Shown: positions 17,594-26,696 of the stretch, piece by piece
Layout: each line of letters starts with the position of its first letter
How positions within the stretch are numbered: position 1 is the stretch's first letter
Source: Clostridium lentum
Lineage (GTDB): Bacteria; Bacillota; Clostridia; Clostridiales; Clostridiaceae
NCBI RefSeq assembly: GCF_014287815.1
Contig: NZ_JACOOQ010000017.1
Span: 1 to 64,000 of the forward strand
Length of the DNA stretch: 64,000 nt
Direction: 5' to 3'
The notes under the pieces: generated by a model
Databases searched by the model: none
Told to the model about the DNA's origin: nothing
What the model saw: only the letters and a program-made list of their open reading frames with translations
Translations under genes and position numbers: made by a program

Positions 17594-18097
17594 TTATCTG
17601 TTAATTAAATTTATTGTTAAATAACCACTTAACATTAATACTAAATTCCATATCCCAATACCAATTGATGAAAATATTAAAAACTCTATTAAACTTTCCT
17701 TTACACTTCCACATACTAAAGATACCAATGTTCGCACTCCAGGAATAAATCTGCATAAAAGTACACCATTACTACCATATTTATTTGTATACATTAAAAT
17801 TTTATCTATTGTTTCCTTGCTTTTAGGAAACCTATTCTTTACCCAATTAATCATAGGATTCCCTATGAAATATCCTAAATAATACAACGTCAAACTTCCT
17901 AATATTGCAGCTACTAACGTTAGTATAAACACGTAAATAAAACTATATTCATACTTGGCTACAAAAACCCCTATGGCTGGCATTAAAATTGATGATGCTA
18001 AACCTGGAAAATTTAACTGTTCTAAAAATAAAAGTAAAAATATAACTGCTGTTCCATACTTTAATATATATTGGATTATTATTTGAGAATTATTCAT
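17594..18097 (-). CDS. DedA family membrane protein (copy 2)
   Basis: 167 aa. Same architecture as copy 1: FPGLASSILMPAIGVFVAKYEYSF, GSLTLYYLGYFIGNPMINW and YGSNGVLLCRFIPGVRTLVSLVCGS with the conserved Arg. Sequence identity with copy 1 looks near half, so they are paralogues with room for different lipid substrates. A 21-bp hairpin separates the genes, so they may be transcribed apart. Confidence 0.9.
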   Translation of the reverse strand: MNNSQIIIQYILKYGTAVIFLLLFLEQLNFPGLASSILMPAIGVFVAKYEYSFIYVFILTLVAAILGSLTLYYLGYFIGNPMINWVKNRFPKSKETIDKILMYTNKYGSNGVLLCRFIPGVRTLVSLVCGSVKESLIEFLIFSSIGIGIWNLVLMLSGYLTINLINR

Positions 18098-18325
18098 ATA
18101 TCATTTTCCTTTCTTCATTACTATTTGCTTATATCATAATTCTTTTAAAGTATTACATCATTAATAATATTTACCACTTTTTACCATATTATTACTTATG
18201 AATTAAATCACGCTATATTTTTTACAAAATAATTGAAAATAATTATCACTTATTCTATTTTCCCTTTTTCTTTTTTAAATATAGTAATATAATAACTATA
18301 TATTCGATAATAAGGAGATAATGAA

Positions 18326-19195
18326 ATGACTTTAAACAGAAATGACCACTGCTGGTGTGGTAGTAATAAAAAATATAAACAATGTCACTTACAATTTGAC
18401 GAAAAAATAGCACACCATCAAAGAAATGGTGCTGAAGTTCCTCCAAGAGAAATTATAAAAACTCCAGCACAAATTGAAGGTATAAAAGCTAGTGCTAAAA
18501 TAAATACTGCAGTTTTAGACCTAGTTGCTAAAAATATTAAAGCAGGAATGTCTACAGCTGAAATAGATAAACTTGTTCATGACTTTACTGTATCTCAAGG
18601 AGCTATACCTGCTCCTTTAAACTATCAAGGTTTCCCAAAAAGCTGCTGTACATCAATTAACGATGAAATATGTCACGGAATTCCTAGTGAAGATGTAATT
18701 CTTAAAGATGGAGATATAATAAATGTTGATGTTTCAACAATACTTAATGGTTACTTCTCAGATGCTTCAAGAATGTTCAAAATAGGTGCTGTACACCCTG
18801 AGCTTGATAAGTTAGTTAATGTTGCTAAGGAATGTCTAGATTGTGGTTTAAAGGCTGCTAAGCCATGGGGATTCATGGGTGATATTGCTGAAGCTGTTCA
18901 AAAACATGCTGAATCCAATGGCTACTCTGTAGTTAGAGAATTTGGTGGACACGGAATAGGCTTACAATTCCACGAAGATCCTTTTGTTTCTCATGTTGGT
19001 AAAGCAGGAACAGGTATGCTTCTAGTACCAGGAATGACTTTTACTATTGAACCAATGATTAATATGGGAGCTCCAGATTTATTTATCGATGCAGATAATG
19101 ATTGGACTGCATTAACAGCAGATGGATACCCATCTGCTCAATGGGAATATACAATATTAATCACTGAAGATGGTGCTGAAATATTAACTTACTAA
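18326..19195 (+). CDS. map: Type I methionine aminopeptidase with N-terminal SEC-C zinc motif
   Basis: 289 aa. It removes the initiator Met from new proteins. The first 25 residues are a SEC-C motif, NRNDHCWCGSNKKYKQCH, with the CxC...CH zinc pattern that helps ribosome or SecA binding. The peptidase domain (about 45-289) has metal ligands in INDEICHGIPSED, GDIINVDVS, DASRMF, FGGHGIGLQFHEDP and FTIEPMINMG, and the final Glu in QWEYTILIT. The map variant with SEC-C is common in clostridia. ATG after AAGGAG; TAATATAAT upstream is a likely -10. Confidence 0.96.
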   Translation: MTLNRNDHCWCGSNKKYKQCHLQFDEKIAHHQRNGAEVPPREIIKTPAQIEGIKASAKINTAVLDLVAKNIKAGMSTAEIDKLVHDFTVSQGAIPAPLNYQGFPKSCCTSINDEICHGIPSEDVILKDGDIINVDVSTILNGYFSDASRMFKIGAVHPELDKLVNVAKECLDCGLKAAKPWGFMGDIAEAVQKHAESNGYSVVREFGGHGIGLQFHEDPFVSHVGKAGTGMLLVPGMTFTIEPMINMGAPDLFIDADNDWTALTADGYPSAQWEYTILITEDGAEILTY

Positions 19196-19235
19196 TTTTA
19201 TTAACTAAGTAATTATTTAAAGTATAAAAAATAAG

Positions 19236-19267
19236 TTGTAGATTATTTTAAACCTACAACTTATTTT
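19236..19267. terminator. Terminator of map (possibly bidirectional)
   Basis: AAGTTGTAG / CTACAACTT arms with the plus strand continuing ATTTTCT. It lies 30-odd bases past the map stop and next to the end of a small minus-strand frame. Confidence 0.7.
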
Positions 19268-19441
19268 CTATAGTTCCTTTACTAATTCTCCATTTTTAGC
19301 ACTTACTGCTTTTATCACTCTGCATATGGCATATCCTAAAAATACCACTGAATAAACTGCTATATTTAAAGTATAACTACTATCCATGCTTACTTTAGGA
19401 ACAAACATCAGCATTACATGTACTATTAGTTTAATTGCCAT
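19268..19441 (-). CDS. Small hydrophobic frame, possible gene or gene remnant
   Basis: 57 codons starting MAIKLIVHVMLMFVPK, with a predicted membrane helix (LNIAVYSVVFLGYAICRVI) and ending KNGELVKEL. It fills much of the gap between map and cdd. There is no good ribosome site and a stop codon sits just before the ATG, so it may be the tail of a decayed membrane-protein gene. Not recognised. Confidence 0.35.
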   Translation of the reverse strand: MAIKLIVHVMLMFVPKVSMDSSYTLNIAVYSVVFLGYAICRVIKAVSAKNGELVKEL

Positions 19442-19547
19442 TTACTTTTAATATTTTTTCTGATATAATATTATTCCTTTATACAATAATATATATTGGT
19501 GTTATTGTATATAATTTATTTAAATTTGAAAGGTTTAGGTGAACTAA

Positions 19548-19970
19548 ATGATAAGTGATAGAGAGTTAATTGTAAAAGCATTTGAAGCTCAAAACTTTTG
19601 TTACACTCCATATTCAAACTTCAATGTAGGTGCTGCACTACTTGGCACTAATGGAAAGGTTTATCAAGGATGTAATATTGAAAATGCTGCCTTTTCTCCA
19701 ACAAACTGTGCTGAAAGAACTGCTTTCTTTAAAGCTGTTTCAGAAGGACAACAAGATTTCTCAGCTATTGTTATTGTAGGAAACAAAGCTGATGTTAAAA
19801 TGGGCGAAGGTGATTATTGCGCTCCATGTGGTGTGTGTAGACAAGTAATGGCCGAATTCTGCAATCCAGAAACTTTTAGAGTTATCTTAGCTAAAAGTCC
19901 TGATGATTACAAAGAATTCTTATTAAAAGAATTATTACCTTTAGGTTTCACTAGTAAAGACTTTAAATAA
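19548..19970 (+). CDS. cdd: Cytidine deaminase
   Basis: 140 aa, the tetrameric short type. It deaminates cytidine and deoxycytidine to uridines for pyrimidine salvage. Zinc site motifs are NAAFSPTNCAERTAFFKAV (Cys and catalytic Glu) and APCGVCRQVMAEFC. N-terminal YTPYSNFNVGAALLG is the substrate-binding motif. Single gene with its own terminator; the ribosome site is TTTAGGTGA. Confidence 0.95.
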   Translation: MISDRELIVKAFEAQNFCYTPYSNFNVGAALLGTNGKVYQGCNIENAAFSPTNCAERTAFFKAVSEGQQDFSAIVIVGNKADVKMGEGDYCAPCGVCRQVMAEFCNPETFRVILAKSPDDYKEFLLKELLPLGFTSKDFK

Positions 19971-19990
19971 TTCTAATTTAATAGTAAAAG

Positions 19991-20028
19991 TTTTAAAAGA
20001 TTAGTGTTGCAGCACTAATCTTTTAAAA
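19991..20028 (+). terminator. Terminator of cdd
   Basis: Near-perfect 17-bp arms GTTTTAAAAGATTAGTG / CACTAATCTTTTAAAAAC, 20 bp after the stop. It could also serve the convergent gene at 20068. Confidence 0.8.
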
Positions 20029-20067
20029 ACATATTATATCAAGCTAATTTAAAAATTTCAATATTTT

Positions 20068-20766
20068 TTACAAATTATTTTTTTCAGTTAATCTTAACAT
20101 TTCCTCTACTTCATTTTTAGAAATAAATCTATATTTTCCATACTCAATACCATCTAATGTTATATTCATAATTCTCACTCTTTCAAGCTTTACTACATTA
20201 TAGCCAAAAACTTTGCTCATTCTCCTTATCTGTTTATTTAATCCTTGAGTGAGAATAATTTTAAAAGTATTATTGTCCATTCTAAACACCTTACATGATC
20301 TAGTGACTTGTCCACATATTTCAACTCCACTGGACATACCTTTAATAAATTCTTCATCAAATTCCCTATCTAAAGTTACAATATACTCTTTTTCGTGTTC
20401 ATTTTCTGATTCTAAAATCTTATTAGCTAAAACACCATCATTGGTTAAAATAATAAGTCCTTGCGATGGCTTATCTAATCTTCCTACAGGAAAAATATAC
20501 TCTGGATAATTCATATATTCTATAATATTACCCTTCACAGTCTTTTCTGCTGTACATGTTATCCCCACAGGCTTATTAAGTGCTATATATATCTTTTCTC
20601 TGGCAGAAACCGGCTCATCATCAATAAGTATTTCATCACTTTCCTCCACCCATTGACCTGGTATAGATAAAATACCATTAACCTTGACTCTTCCATCTTC
20701 TATATATCTTGCAGCTTCTTTTCTTGAACATATTCCTAAATTGCTTAATAATTTATTAATTCTCAC
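20068..20766 (-). CDS. RluF-type 23S rRNA pseudouridine synthase
   Basis: 232 aa from the GTG at 20766. An N-terminal S4 RNA-binding domain (RINKLLSNLGICSRKEAARYIEDG) precedes the RsuA/RluB/E/F catalytic domain with the Asp in FPVGRLDKPSQGLIILTNDG and the motif GLNKQIRRMSKVFGY. RLDKPSQGL is the RluF-subfamily form, so the target is probably U2604 of 23S rRNA. The longer ATG start (20787) has no ribosome site, while AGGTGATATA precedes this GTG. Confidence 0.88.
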   Translation of the reverse strand: MRINKLLSNLGICSRKEAARYIEDGRVKVNGILSIPGQWVEESDEILIDDEPVSAREKIYIALNKPVGITCTAEKTVKGNIIEYMNYPEYIFPVGRLDKPSQGLIILTNDGVLANKILESENEHEKEYIVTLDREFDEEFIKGMSSGVEICGQVTRSCKVFRMDNNTFKIILTQGLNKQIRRMSKVFGYNVVKLERVRIMNITLDGIEYGKYRFISKNEVEEMLRLTEKNNL

Positions 20767-20876
20767 TATATCACCTAATTCTATCATTTGTATAATATCT
20801 AAATTATACCATACTTAATCTTTAACATATCTAAAACCCTATATTTTATCAAAAGTGCGAATTCCTTTATAATTTT

Positions 20877-21677
20877 TTAATTATTTATAAGACTTCTAAT
20901 CCTTATTACATCATTAGTTATTATATTATCCACCCCTAAATAAATAGCTCTCTGACCTTCCTCTTCATTATTTACTGTCCAAACAAACATCTCCTTACCA
21001 AGTTTATGAACTCTTTCTACAACTCTTTCATTTAATCCTTCATAGGCTATAGAAATAGCATCAATTTCATCAATATTAAAATTTTCTGCTAAACTTCTAG
21101 TAATATATCCTATTTTTATATTACTATTATAATTTCTAACCTTTAGCAATACTCCATAATTACTGGAGGTTATTATTACTTCTTCCTCCATCTTGCATTT
21201 TTCTATTAATTCCGCTACAAGCTTAGATATTAACTCTTCATCGTTATTTACCTTTAAATCAATATTTATCTTTGACTTTCCTCTTATAACTTTTAGTGCC
21301 TTTTCTAAAGTAACAATTTTATCATCTTTCCCTATAGAAAAAATTCTTTTTCTATTAATATCATTAAAATTGCTTTCAGAAATATTAAAACTTTCACCAG
21401 AATTTTTAATAAATACATCATCATGACTTAAAACAAGCTTATTATCCTTTGTCCTGCGAACATCAATCTCTATGTAGTCTGCTTTTTCTTCAATGGCAAT
21501 ATTAATGGCTTCAATACTATTATCTCTTGCTTTTAATGAACTTCCTCTGTGAGCTGTTATAAAAACCCTGTGCTTTTCACAATTTTTTTCTTCAGAAAGA
21601 ATTTTATGTTCTAACAAATTATAAGAAAAAATAAATATAAATACTATTATTAAACGCCTAAAAAATTTAAAGTACAT
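20877..21677 (-). CDS. Membrane-attached glycerophosphodiester phosphodiesterase-like protein
   Basis: 266 aa. An N-terminal hydrophobic helix (about 8-25, RRLIIVFIFIFSYNLL) suggests a signal anchor with the catalytic domain outside the cell. The GDPD fold motifs are TAHRGSSLKARDNS, YIEIDVRRTKDNKLVLSHDD, INIDLKVN and GVDNIITNDV. The substrate motif HRGSSLKARDNS differs from the usual HRG....PENT, which may shift specificity. The window has a second, cytoplasmic GDPD at 15959-16690. Confidence 0.87.
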   Translation of the reverse strand: MYFKFFRRLIIVFIFIFSYNLLEHKILSEEKNCEKHRVFITAHRGSSLKARDNSIEAINIAIEEKADYIEIDVRRTKDNKLVLSHDDVFIKNSGESFNISESNFNDINRKRIFSIGKDDKIVTLEKALKVIRGKSKINIDLKVNNDEELISKLVAELIEKCKMEEEVIITSSNYGVLLKVRNYNSNIKIGYITRSLAENFNIDEIDAISIAYEGLNERVVERVHKLGKEMFVWTVNNEEEGQRAIYLGVDNIITNDVIRIRSLINN

Positions 21678-21705
21678 CTTATCACCTTCTTTAACTTTAA
21701 AAAAA

Positions 21706-21735
21706 AGGATTCTAAGAAAACTTCTTAAAATCCCC
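21706..21735 (-). terminator. Terminator after the unknown membrane gene
   Basis: GGATTTTAAGAAG / CTTCTTAGAATCC-type stem followed by TTTTTTTTTAAAG on the minus strand. It sits 29 bp before the GDPD gene start, so that gene needs a promoter in a very short space or is reached by read-through. Confidence 0.65.
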
Positions 21736-21903
21736 CTCCTATATTATATATTTTTAATGATTAATTAATTCTCCCTTAGTATTAATGCCCATATTTTGAA
21801 TAATTATTAGCTCTTTCAACTTAAGCTTAAAATATTATAGTAACTCTTTCCTTAACTCCATTAATTTATCTATATATTCTTCACAAGCACAAAAAAATTA
21901 ACT

Positions 21904-22344
21904 TTAATAATTATTATTTAACACATCAAAATTAATAGATGTACCTAGTAATAATATTATTACTGCAATTAAGTTTTTATAAGCTTTTTCAATATCTTTT
22001 GGTTGAGAATTGCTATTATTTTTCACAGTATTATATGCATCCCAAAGAATCCCAACAAATATAGCAGTAACTATTAAATATATTAAATTAGATTTTCTAG
22101 GACTATCACTTAAATCCTCCATATTTTCTGTAAAATTAGTATTATTTATATTATCTAAAATTACATTTCTTTGCCAAAAAAGATATTCTATATTAATTAT
22201 AACTCCATAAAGAATTAAAAATACAGCCCATATTGATATGTTAACAATATATAATTCTTTGTATATTTCTCCTTGCTCTTGATTTGAGTTATTATTTTCA
22301 ATATTGCTTGATTTACTTTTAAATGATTTCTTTTTATCTTTCAT
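21904..22344 (-). CDS. Unknown membrane protein
   Basis: 146 aa, not recognised. A polar Ser/Asn/Lys-rich N-terminus (1-30) is followed by three hydrophobic segments: near 35-55 (SIWAVFLILYGVIINIEYLF), 86-104 (LIYLIVTAIFVGILWDAY) and 122-140 (NLIAVIILLLGTSINFDVL). The middle loop holds an Asn/Asp-rich stretch. No catalytic motif. About 160 bp of non-coding DNA lie between it and the next terminator. Confidence 0.6.
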   Translation of the reverse strand: MKDKKKSFKSKSSNIENNNSNQEQGEIYKELYIVNISIWAVFLILYGVIINIEYLFWQRNVILDNINNTNFTENMEDLSDSPRKSNLIYLIVTAIFVGILWDAYNTVKNNSNSQPKDIEKAYKNLIAVIILLLGTSINFDVLNNNY

Positions 22345-22640
22345 AATAAACCTATTAAATTAACTCCTAGTTTATATTTAATATATGCACTTAATGCTTT
22401 ATTCGTAATAAAAATAAATTTTTCTACAATACATATACCTTAAAACCGTATATTTATGCAACCACTTTGCATTTTTTATTATATTTTTGTATTTTTTTAT
22501 ATTTTTTATTTTAATTTAATATATTTATTCGACATTTTCATATTTGTTTTTAAATATTGTAATTATTTTACATGGATTTTTATTTATTTTATTTGTATAA
22601 TAAAAAAACAAGTATATAATAAAGAAAGGAATAGATAATT
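22345..22640. other. Intergenic region upstream of the 5-oxoproline operon
   Basis: Very AT-rich. I see no gene or RNA motif. The right end holds a likely plus-strand promoter area (TTGTATAATAAAAAAAC, AGTATATAATAAAG) just before the DUF969 gene and its AAAGGAATAG ribosome site. Confidence 0.4.
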
Positions 22641-23306
22641 ATGTCATTAATTGGAATTTTAATTATTATAGTAGGCTTTGCACTAAAACTTGATACAATA
22701 GCAGTTGTTGTTTCTGCTGGTGTAGTTACAGGATTAGTTGCAGATATGAGTATTTCAGAAATACTTTCTACTTTAGGAACAGCATTTATTAACAATAGAA
22801 CAACATGTCTTTTTATGTTAACTTTACCTGTAATAGGATTATGTGAAAGATATGGATTAAAAGCAAAAGCTATAGACCTTATAAAAAAAGCAAAAGGGTT
22901 ATCTACTGGTGCATTATTAAGTGGATATACATTTATAAGAGAAGCTTCTATTGGTATGGGAGTAACACTTGGAGGACATCCTCAATTTGTAAGACCTCTT
23001 ATTAATCCAATGGCTGAAGGTGCATCTATAGCTAAATATGGAAATTTAGATGAAAAAGATATTGATAAAATTAAAGCTTATTCAGCAGCTTCTGATAATA
23101 TAGGTAACTTCTTTGGTCAAAATGTCTTTATGGCAAGCTCTGGAGTTCTTCTAATTTCAGGTACTTTAGAATCACTAGGCTATAATGTAGATACTTTACA
23201 AATAGCTAAAGCTTCACTTCCAATTGCATTAGCAGCATTTGCACTTTGTATTTTACAAAACTATCTTCTTGATAATAGTCTAAAAAGAAAGTACAACAAA
23301 AAATAA
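22641..23306 (+). CDS. 5-oxoproline transporter subunit, DUF969 family
   Basis: 221 aa, five or six membrane helices. DUF969 proteins always pair with DUF979 and sit beside pyroglutamyl peptidase, which led to their naming as 5-oxoproline permease subunits. Visible core: CLFMLTLPVIGLCERYGLKAKA, the loop FIREASIGMGVTLGGHPQFV, and SAASDNIGNFFGQNVFMAS. The next gene starts 21 bp later. First gene of a four-gene plus-strand operon. Confidence 0.85.
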   Translation: MSLIGILIIIVGFALKLDTIAVVVSAGVVTGLVADMSISEILSTLGTAFINNRTTCLFMLTLPVIGLCERYGLKAKAIDLIKKAKGLSTGALLSGYTFIREASIGMGVTLGGHPQFVRPLINPMAEGASIAKYGNLDEKDIDKIKAYSAASDNIGNFFGQNVFMASSGVLLISGTLESLGYNVDTLQIAKASLPIALAAFALCILQNYLLDNSLKRKYNKK

Positions 23307-23327
23307 TAGTTAGGAGGAAAAAGCTAT

Positions 23328-24257
23328 ATGGACATAACAAAATTGTCAAATACATTACTAGAAATATTTTATATCATGATAGGGCTATACATGGCTACTA
23401 CAATGGTATTTACTTTAAAAGATAAAAATCATAAAACTAGAATAGGTACAGCTCTTTTTTGGGGTATAGTATCTGCAATTTTTATATTTGGTAAGTTGCT
23501 ACCTCCTGCAGTAGTTGGTACACTTATTATTGTAATAGCAATATTATCTGCTTTAAAACAAATAAACATAGGAACTTTAAAACAACTTGATACTACATTT
23601 GCTCAATTAAAAGCTGATAAATTAGGTTTAAAAATATTTATACCTTCATTAGCTATTGCTTTTGTTGCTATGGCTATAGCACAATTCACTAAATTATCTG
23701 GTACAGTTGCTATCGGTATCGCTGCTGTTGTTGCATTATTATTAACATTTGCATTTACTAAAGCTAAGCCAATAGAATACATTGAAGATAGTAACAGAAT
23801 GTTCCAATCTGTAGGTGTATTTGCTATATTACCTCAACTTCTAGCTTCACTTGGTGCTTTATTTACAGCTGCTGGAGTTGGTGATGTTATTTCTAATATA
23901 ATTTCTGGTGTTATACCTGATGGAAACAGATTAGCTGGTGTTATTGCTTACTGTGTTGGTATGGCTTTATTCACTGCTATCATGGGTAATGGATTTGCTG
24001 CCTTTTCAGTTATTACTGTAGGTATAGGTGTTCCTTTTGTATTTGCTCAAGGTGGAGATCCTATTGTTTGTTCAGCTCTAGCATTAACATCTGGGTTCTG
24101 TGGAACATTATTAACACCAATGGCTGCTAACTTTAATATGTTACCAGCAGTATTACTTGAAATGAAAGATAAGAATTTAGTTATTAAAGCTCAAGCTCCT
24201 TTTGCTATTGCTTTATTAACTATTCATATATTATTAATGTATTTTTTAGGATTTTAA
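23328..24257 (+). CDS. 5-oxoproline transporter subunit, DUF979 family
   Basis: 309 aa, about nine membrane helices. The conserved stretches PQLLASLGALFTAAGVGDVI, IMGNGFAAFSVITVGIGVPF and SGFCGTLLTPMAANFNMLPA are typical of DUF979 permeases. It works with the DUF969 protein encoded upstream and is followed 13 bp later by the pyroglutamyl peptidase gene, so transport and peptide processing are coupled. Confidence 0.87.
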   Translation: MDITKLSNTLLEIFYIMIGLYMATTMVFTLKDKNHKTRIGTALFWGIVSAIFIFGKLLPPAVVGTLIIVIAILSALKQINIGTLKQLDTTFAQLKADKLGLKIFIPSLAIAFVAMAIAQFTKLSGTVAIGIAAVVALLLTFAFTKAKPIEYIEDSNRMFQSVGVFAILPQLLASLGALFTAAGVGDVISNIISGVIPDGNRLAGVIAYCVGMALFTAIMGNGFAAFSVITVGIGVPFVFAQGGDPIVCSALALTSGFCGTLLTPMAANFNMLPAVLLEMKDKNLVIKAQAPFAIALLTIHILLMYFLGF

Positions 24258-24270
24258 GGAGTGATATATA

Positions 24271-24912
24271 ATGAAAGTATTAATAACAGGTTTTGATCCC
24301 TTTGGAGGAGAAAGTGTTAATCCTGCTTTAGAAGCAGTTAAAGCATTACCTGATACAATTGCAGGTGCAGAAATAATAAAACTTGAAATACCTACTGTTT
24401 TTAGAAAATCATTAGAAAAAATTGAAGAAAACATAATAAAACACAGCCCTGATATCGTAATATCAATTGGCCAAGCAGGTGGAAGATTTGGTGTTACGCC
24501 AGAAAGAGTTGCTATAAATATTGATGATGCTAGAATTGAAGATAATGAAAAAAATCAACCAATTGATATAACTATATTTGAAGATGGAGAAACGGCATAT
24601 TTTACTAACCTTCCTATTAAGGCAATGGTAAAAGAAATGCAAGATGGAGGAATTCCTGCTTCTGTTTCAAATACAGCTGGTACATTTGTATGTAATCACG
24701 TTATGTACGGTATAATGTATATGATAGATAAAAAATATCCTAATATAAAAGGTGGATTTATCCATGTACCATATATACCTTCTCAAGTAGTTACTAAGCC
24801 TAACATGCCTTCTATGTCAGCATCTGATATAACAAAAGGTCTAGAATTATCTATCAAAGCTGCTGTAGAAAACAAAGAAGATGTTAAAGCTGTTGGAGGC
24901 GAAATCTGCTAA
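24271..24912 (+). CDS. pcp: Pyrrolidone-carboxylate (pyroglutamyl) peptidase I
   Basis: 213 aa, full length. It removes N-terminal 5-oxoproline from peptides. Start motif [19 protein letters not shown], Glu78 in [16 protein letters not shown], Cys141 in [15 protein letters not shown] and His165 in [10 protein letters not shown] form the catalytic triad. The stop overlaps the start of the next gene (TAATG), so they are translationally coupled. Confidence 0.96.
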   Translation: MKVLITGFDPFGGESVNPALEAVKALPDTIAGAEIIKLEIPTVFRKSLEKIEENIIKHSPDIVISIGQAGGRFGVTPERVAINIDDARIEDNEKNQPIDITIFEDGETAYFTNLPIKAMVKEMQDGGIPASVSNTAGTFVCNHVMYGIMYMIDKKYPNIKGGFIHVPYIPSQVVTKPNMPSMSASDITKGLELSIKAAVENKEDVKAVGGEIC

Positions 24913-25355
24913 TGGAACAATATAACCTTTTTGTATATGGAAGCTTAAGGCCAAACTTCTTTAACTTTGAAAAATATTTAGAAGGAAAAACACTTGATAT
25001 AAAGCCTGCAGTTTTAAAAAATATGGATTTATATCATATGCCTTACAAAGGCTATCCTGCAATTACTAAAGGTACTGGTGTAGTTGTTGGTGAAATAATT
25101 ACTGTTAAAGATTATGATTCTACAGTAAAAGCAATTGACATCATGGAAGGATTTTTAGGAGAAAATAATCCTAATAATGAATATCATAAAATTCTTTTAG
25201 AAGTTAATCATTTAAATTCTAATAAAAAAGAAAAATGTTATACATATTTCTACAATGCTGATATTGATAAAGACTTTAATGAAAAAGCAGTCTTTATCAG
25301 TGATGGTGACTGGAAAAACTATATGTTAAATATAAATAAAGACTCTGCTAAATAA
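24912..25355 (+). CDS. Gamma-glutamylcyclotransferase-like protein
   Basis: 147 aa. The N-terminal FVYGSLRPNFFNFEKYL carries the YGSL substrate-binding motif of the GGCT/AIG2-like fold, and EIITVKDYDSTVKAIDIMEG supplies the catalytic-position Glu region. Such enzymes release 5-oxoproline from gamma-glutamyl compounds. Position after pcp and the 5-oxoproline permease genes supports this. No 5-oxoprolinase (pxpABC) is in the window. Substrate unproven. Confidence 0.82.
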   Translation: MEQYNLFVYGSLRPNFFNFEKYLEGKTLDIKPAVLKNMDLYHMPYKGYPAITKGTGVVVGEIITVKDYDSTVKAIDIMEGFLGENNPNNEYHKILLEVNHLNSNKKEKCYTYFYNADIDKDFNEKAVFISDGDWKNYMLNINKDSAK

Positions 25356-25374
25356 GCAGAGTCTTTATTTATAT
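25341..25374 (+). terminator. Terminator of the 5-oxoproline operon
   Basis: AGACTCTGCT / AGCAGAGTCT arms followed by TTATTTATATTT. The left arm lies in the last codons of the gene and the loop carries the stop codon. Confidence 0.8.
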
Positions 25375-25395
25375 TTAATAATTTATTATTAACTT

Positions 25396-26637
25396 TTAGT
25401 CTTCATATTTTATTTTAATAAATTTATCTATTTCTTCTGCCACAAGTTTTGCATGTGCTGCAGCTCTAACTACAGTATCTGCCCCTGTAACAACATCCCC
25501 TGATGCAAACACACCTTCTTTTGTGGTATGCCCACTTTTATCAGTTATTAATAATCCCCATTTATTTATTTCAAGGCCAGTGGTATTGGATACTATATTA
25601 TTTCTTGCCGCTTGGCTAATAGCTATAATAACAGAATCACATTCAAATAAACCTTCTGTACCTTCTTTATTTACTGTTATAATTTTACCATTATCATCTT
25701 CTGCATTTTCTGTTTCTATGTATTTAACACCTTCCTCTGTAATTTCCAGTGGTGCTTTAAATAATTCAAACTTTACGCCATCTTCCTTTGCTTCTTCTAG
25801 TTCAACCTTAGTACATGTCATATTTTCAAATCCTTTTCTATATAATACATATACTTCATCTGCTCCACTTCTCTTTGCAGTTCTCGCTGCATCCATGGCT
25901 ACATTTCCAGCACCAATTACAACAACCTTATTACCTAATCTATATACAGATGGAGATTTTAAATAATCTATGGCATAATGTACATTTCCTAAACTTTCCC
26001 CTTTTATATTTAACGGCTTAGGATTCCAAAGCCCTGTACCAATAAATACAGCCTTATATCCATCAGTTAATAATTTGTCAACTGTGATTACCGGTCCTAT
26101 AAGTGTATTAGGCCTAATTACCACTCCAAGCTCTAAAAGCTTTTCCTCATATTTATCTATAGTCTCATTAGGAAGTCTATATTCAGGTATTCCATATCTT
26201 AATACTCCACCTATTTTTTCATGAGCATCAAAAATAGTAATCTTATATCCTTTTCTAGCTAAAATAAATGCTAATGTAATACCAGCAGGGCCACCACCTA
26301 TAATAGCAACACTATGTTTATTTTTTGGAAGGTTCTCAAAATGAATTTTATCTAGATATTCACTTGATATAAACTCTTCCATTTCACAAAATCTCACTGG
26401 CTCACTTTTAATTCCTCTTATACAATTTCCTTTGCATTGATCCTCATGAGGGCATACCACTGCACAAATAGCTGATAATGGATTATTCTCAAAAAGCACT
26501 TCTCCTGCTTCATGGATTTTTCCTTCTTTAAATAAAGAAATAACTTCCGGTATTGGTGTATCAATTGGACAGTTCATTCTACATCTTGGCTTTTTGCATA
26601 ATAAACATCTATCTGCTTCTAATAATAATTCTTTCAT
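25396..26637 (-). CDS. GltD-like NAD(P)-dependent FAD oxidoreductase
   Basis: 413 aa. The N-terminus has two Cys clusters for Fe-S clusters, CLLCKKPRCRMNCPIDTPIP (12-31) and CAVVCPHEDQCKGNC, as in glutamate synthase small subunits. The FAD motif AIIGGGPAGITLAFILARKG and NAD motif VVIGAGNVAMDAARTA follow, and the C-terminus has GVFASGDVVTGADTVVRAAA. No GltB large subunit is present, so it may be an electron-transfer subunit (SudA/NfnB/PreT-like) of unknown partner rather than glutamate synthase. Confidence 0.87.
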   Translation of the reverse strand: MKELLLEADRCLLCKKPRCRMNCPIDTPIPEVISLFKEGKIHEAGEVLFENNPLSAICAVVCPHEDQCKGNCIRGIKSEPVRFCEMEEFISSEYLDKIHFENLPKNKHSVAIIGGGPAGITLAFILARKGYKITIFDAHEKIGGVLRYGIPEYRLPNETIDKYEEKLLELGVVIRPNTLIGPVITVDKLLTDGYKAVFIGTGLWNPKPLNIKGESLGNVHYAIDYLKSPSVYRLGNKVVVIGAGNVAMDAARTAKRSGADEVYVLYRKGFENMTCTKVELEEAKEDGVKFELFKAPLEITEEGVKYIETENAEDDNGKIITVNKEGTEGLFECDSVIIAISQAARNNIVSNTTGLEINKWGLLITDKSGHTTKEGVFASGDVVTGADTVVRAAAHAKLVAEEIDKFIKIKYED

Positions 26638-26696
26638 TTGTTTCTCCCCTCTGTTTTTAAAAAGACTTATAGCATTTATTTTATCAAATTTAAGTA

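Noticed and set aside
21740..21903. Two short minus-strand frames (CEEYIDKLMELRKELL and MGINTKGELINH) resembling Spo0E-type peptides
   Set aside because: No start codon or ribosome site, and the SxxLD motif of Spo0E is absent.
22456..22638. 60-codon Phe/Ile/Tyr-rich plus-strand frame
   Set aside because: It is a by-product of a T-rich intergenic stretch, with no ribosome site and no recognisable pattern.
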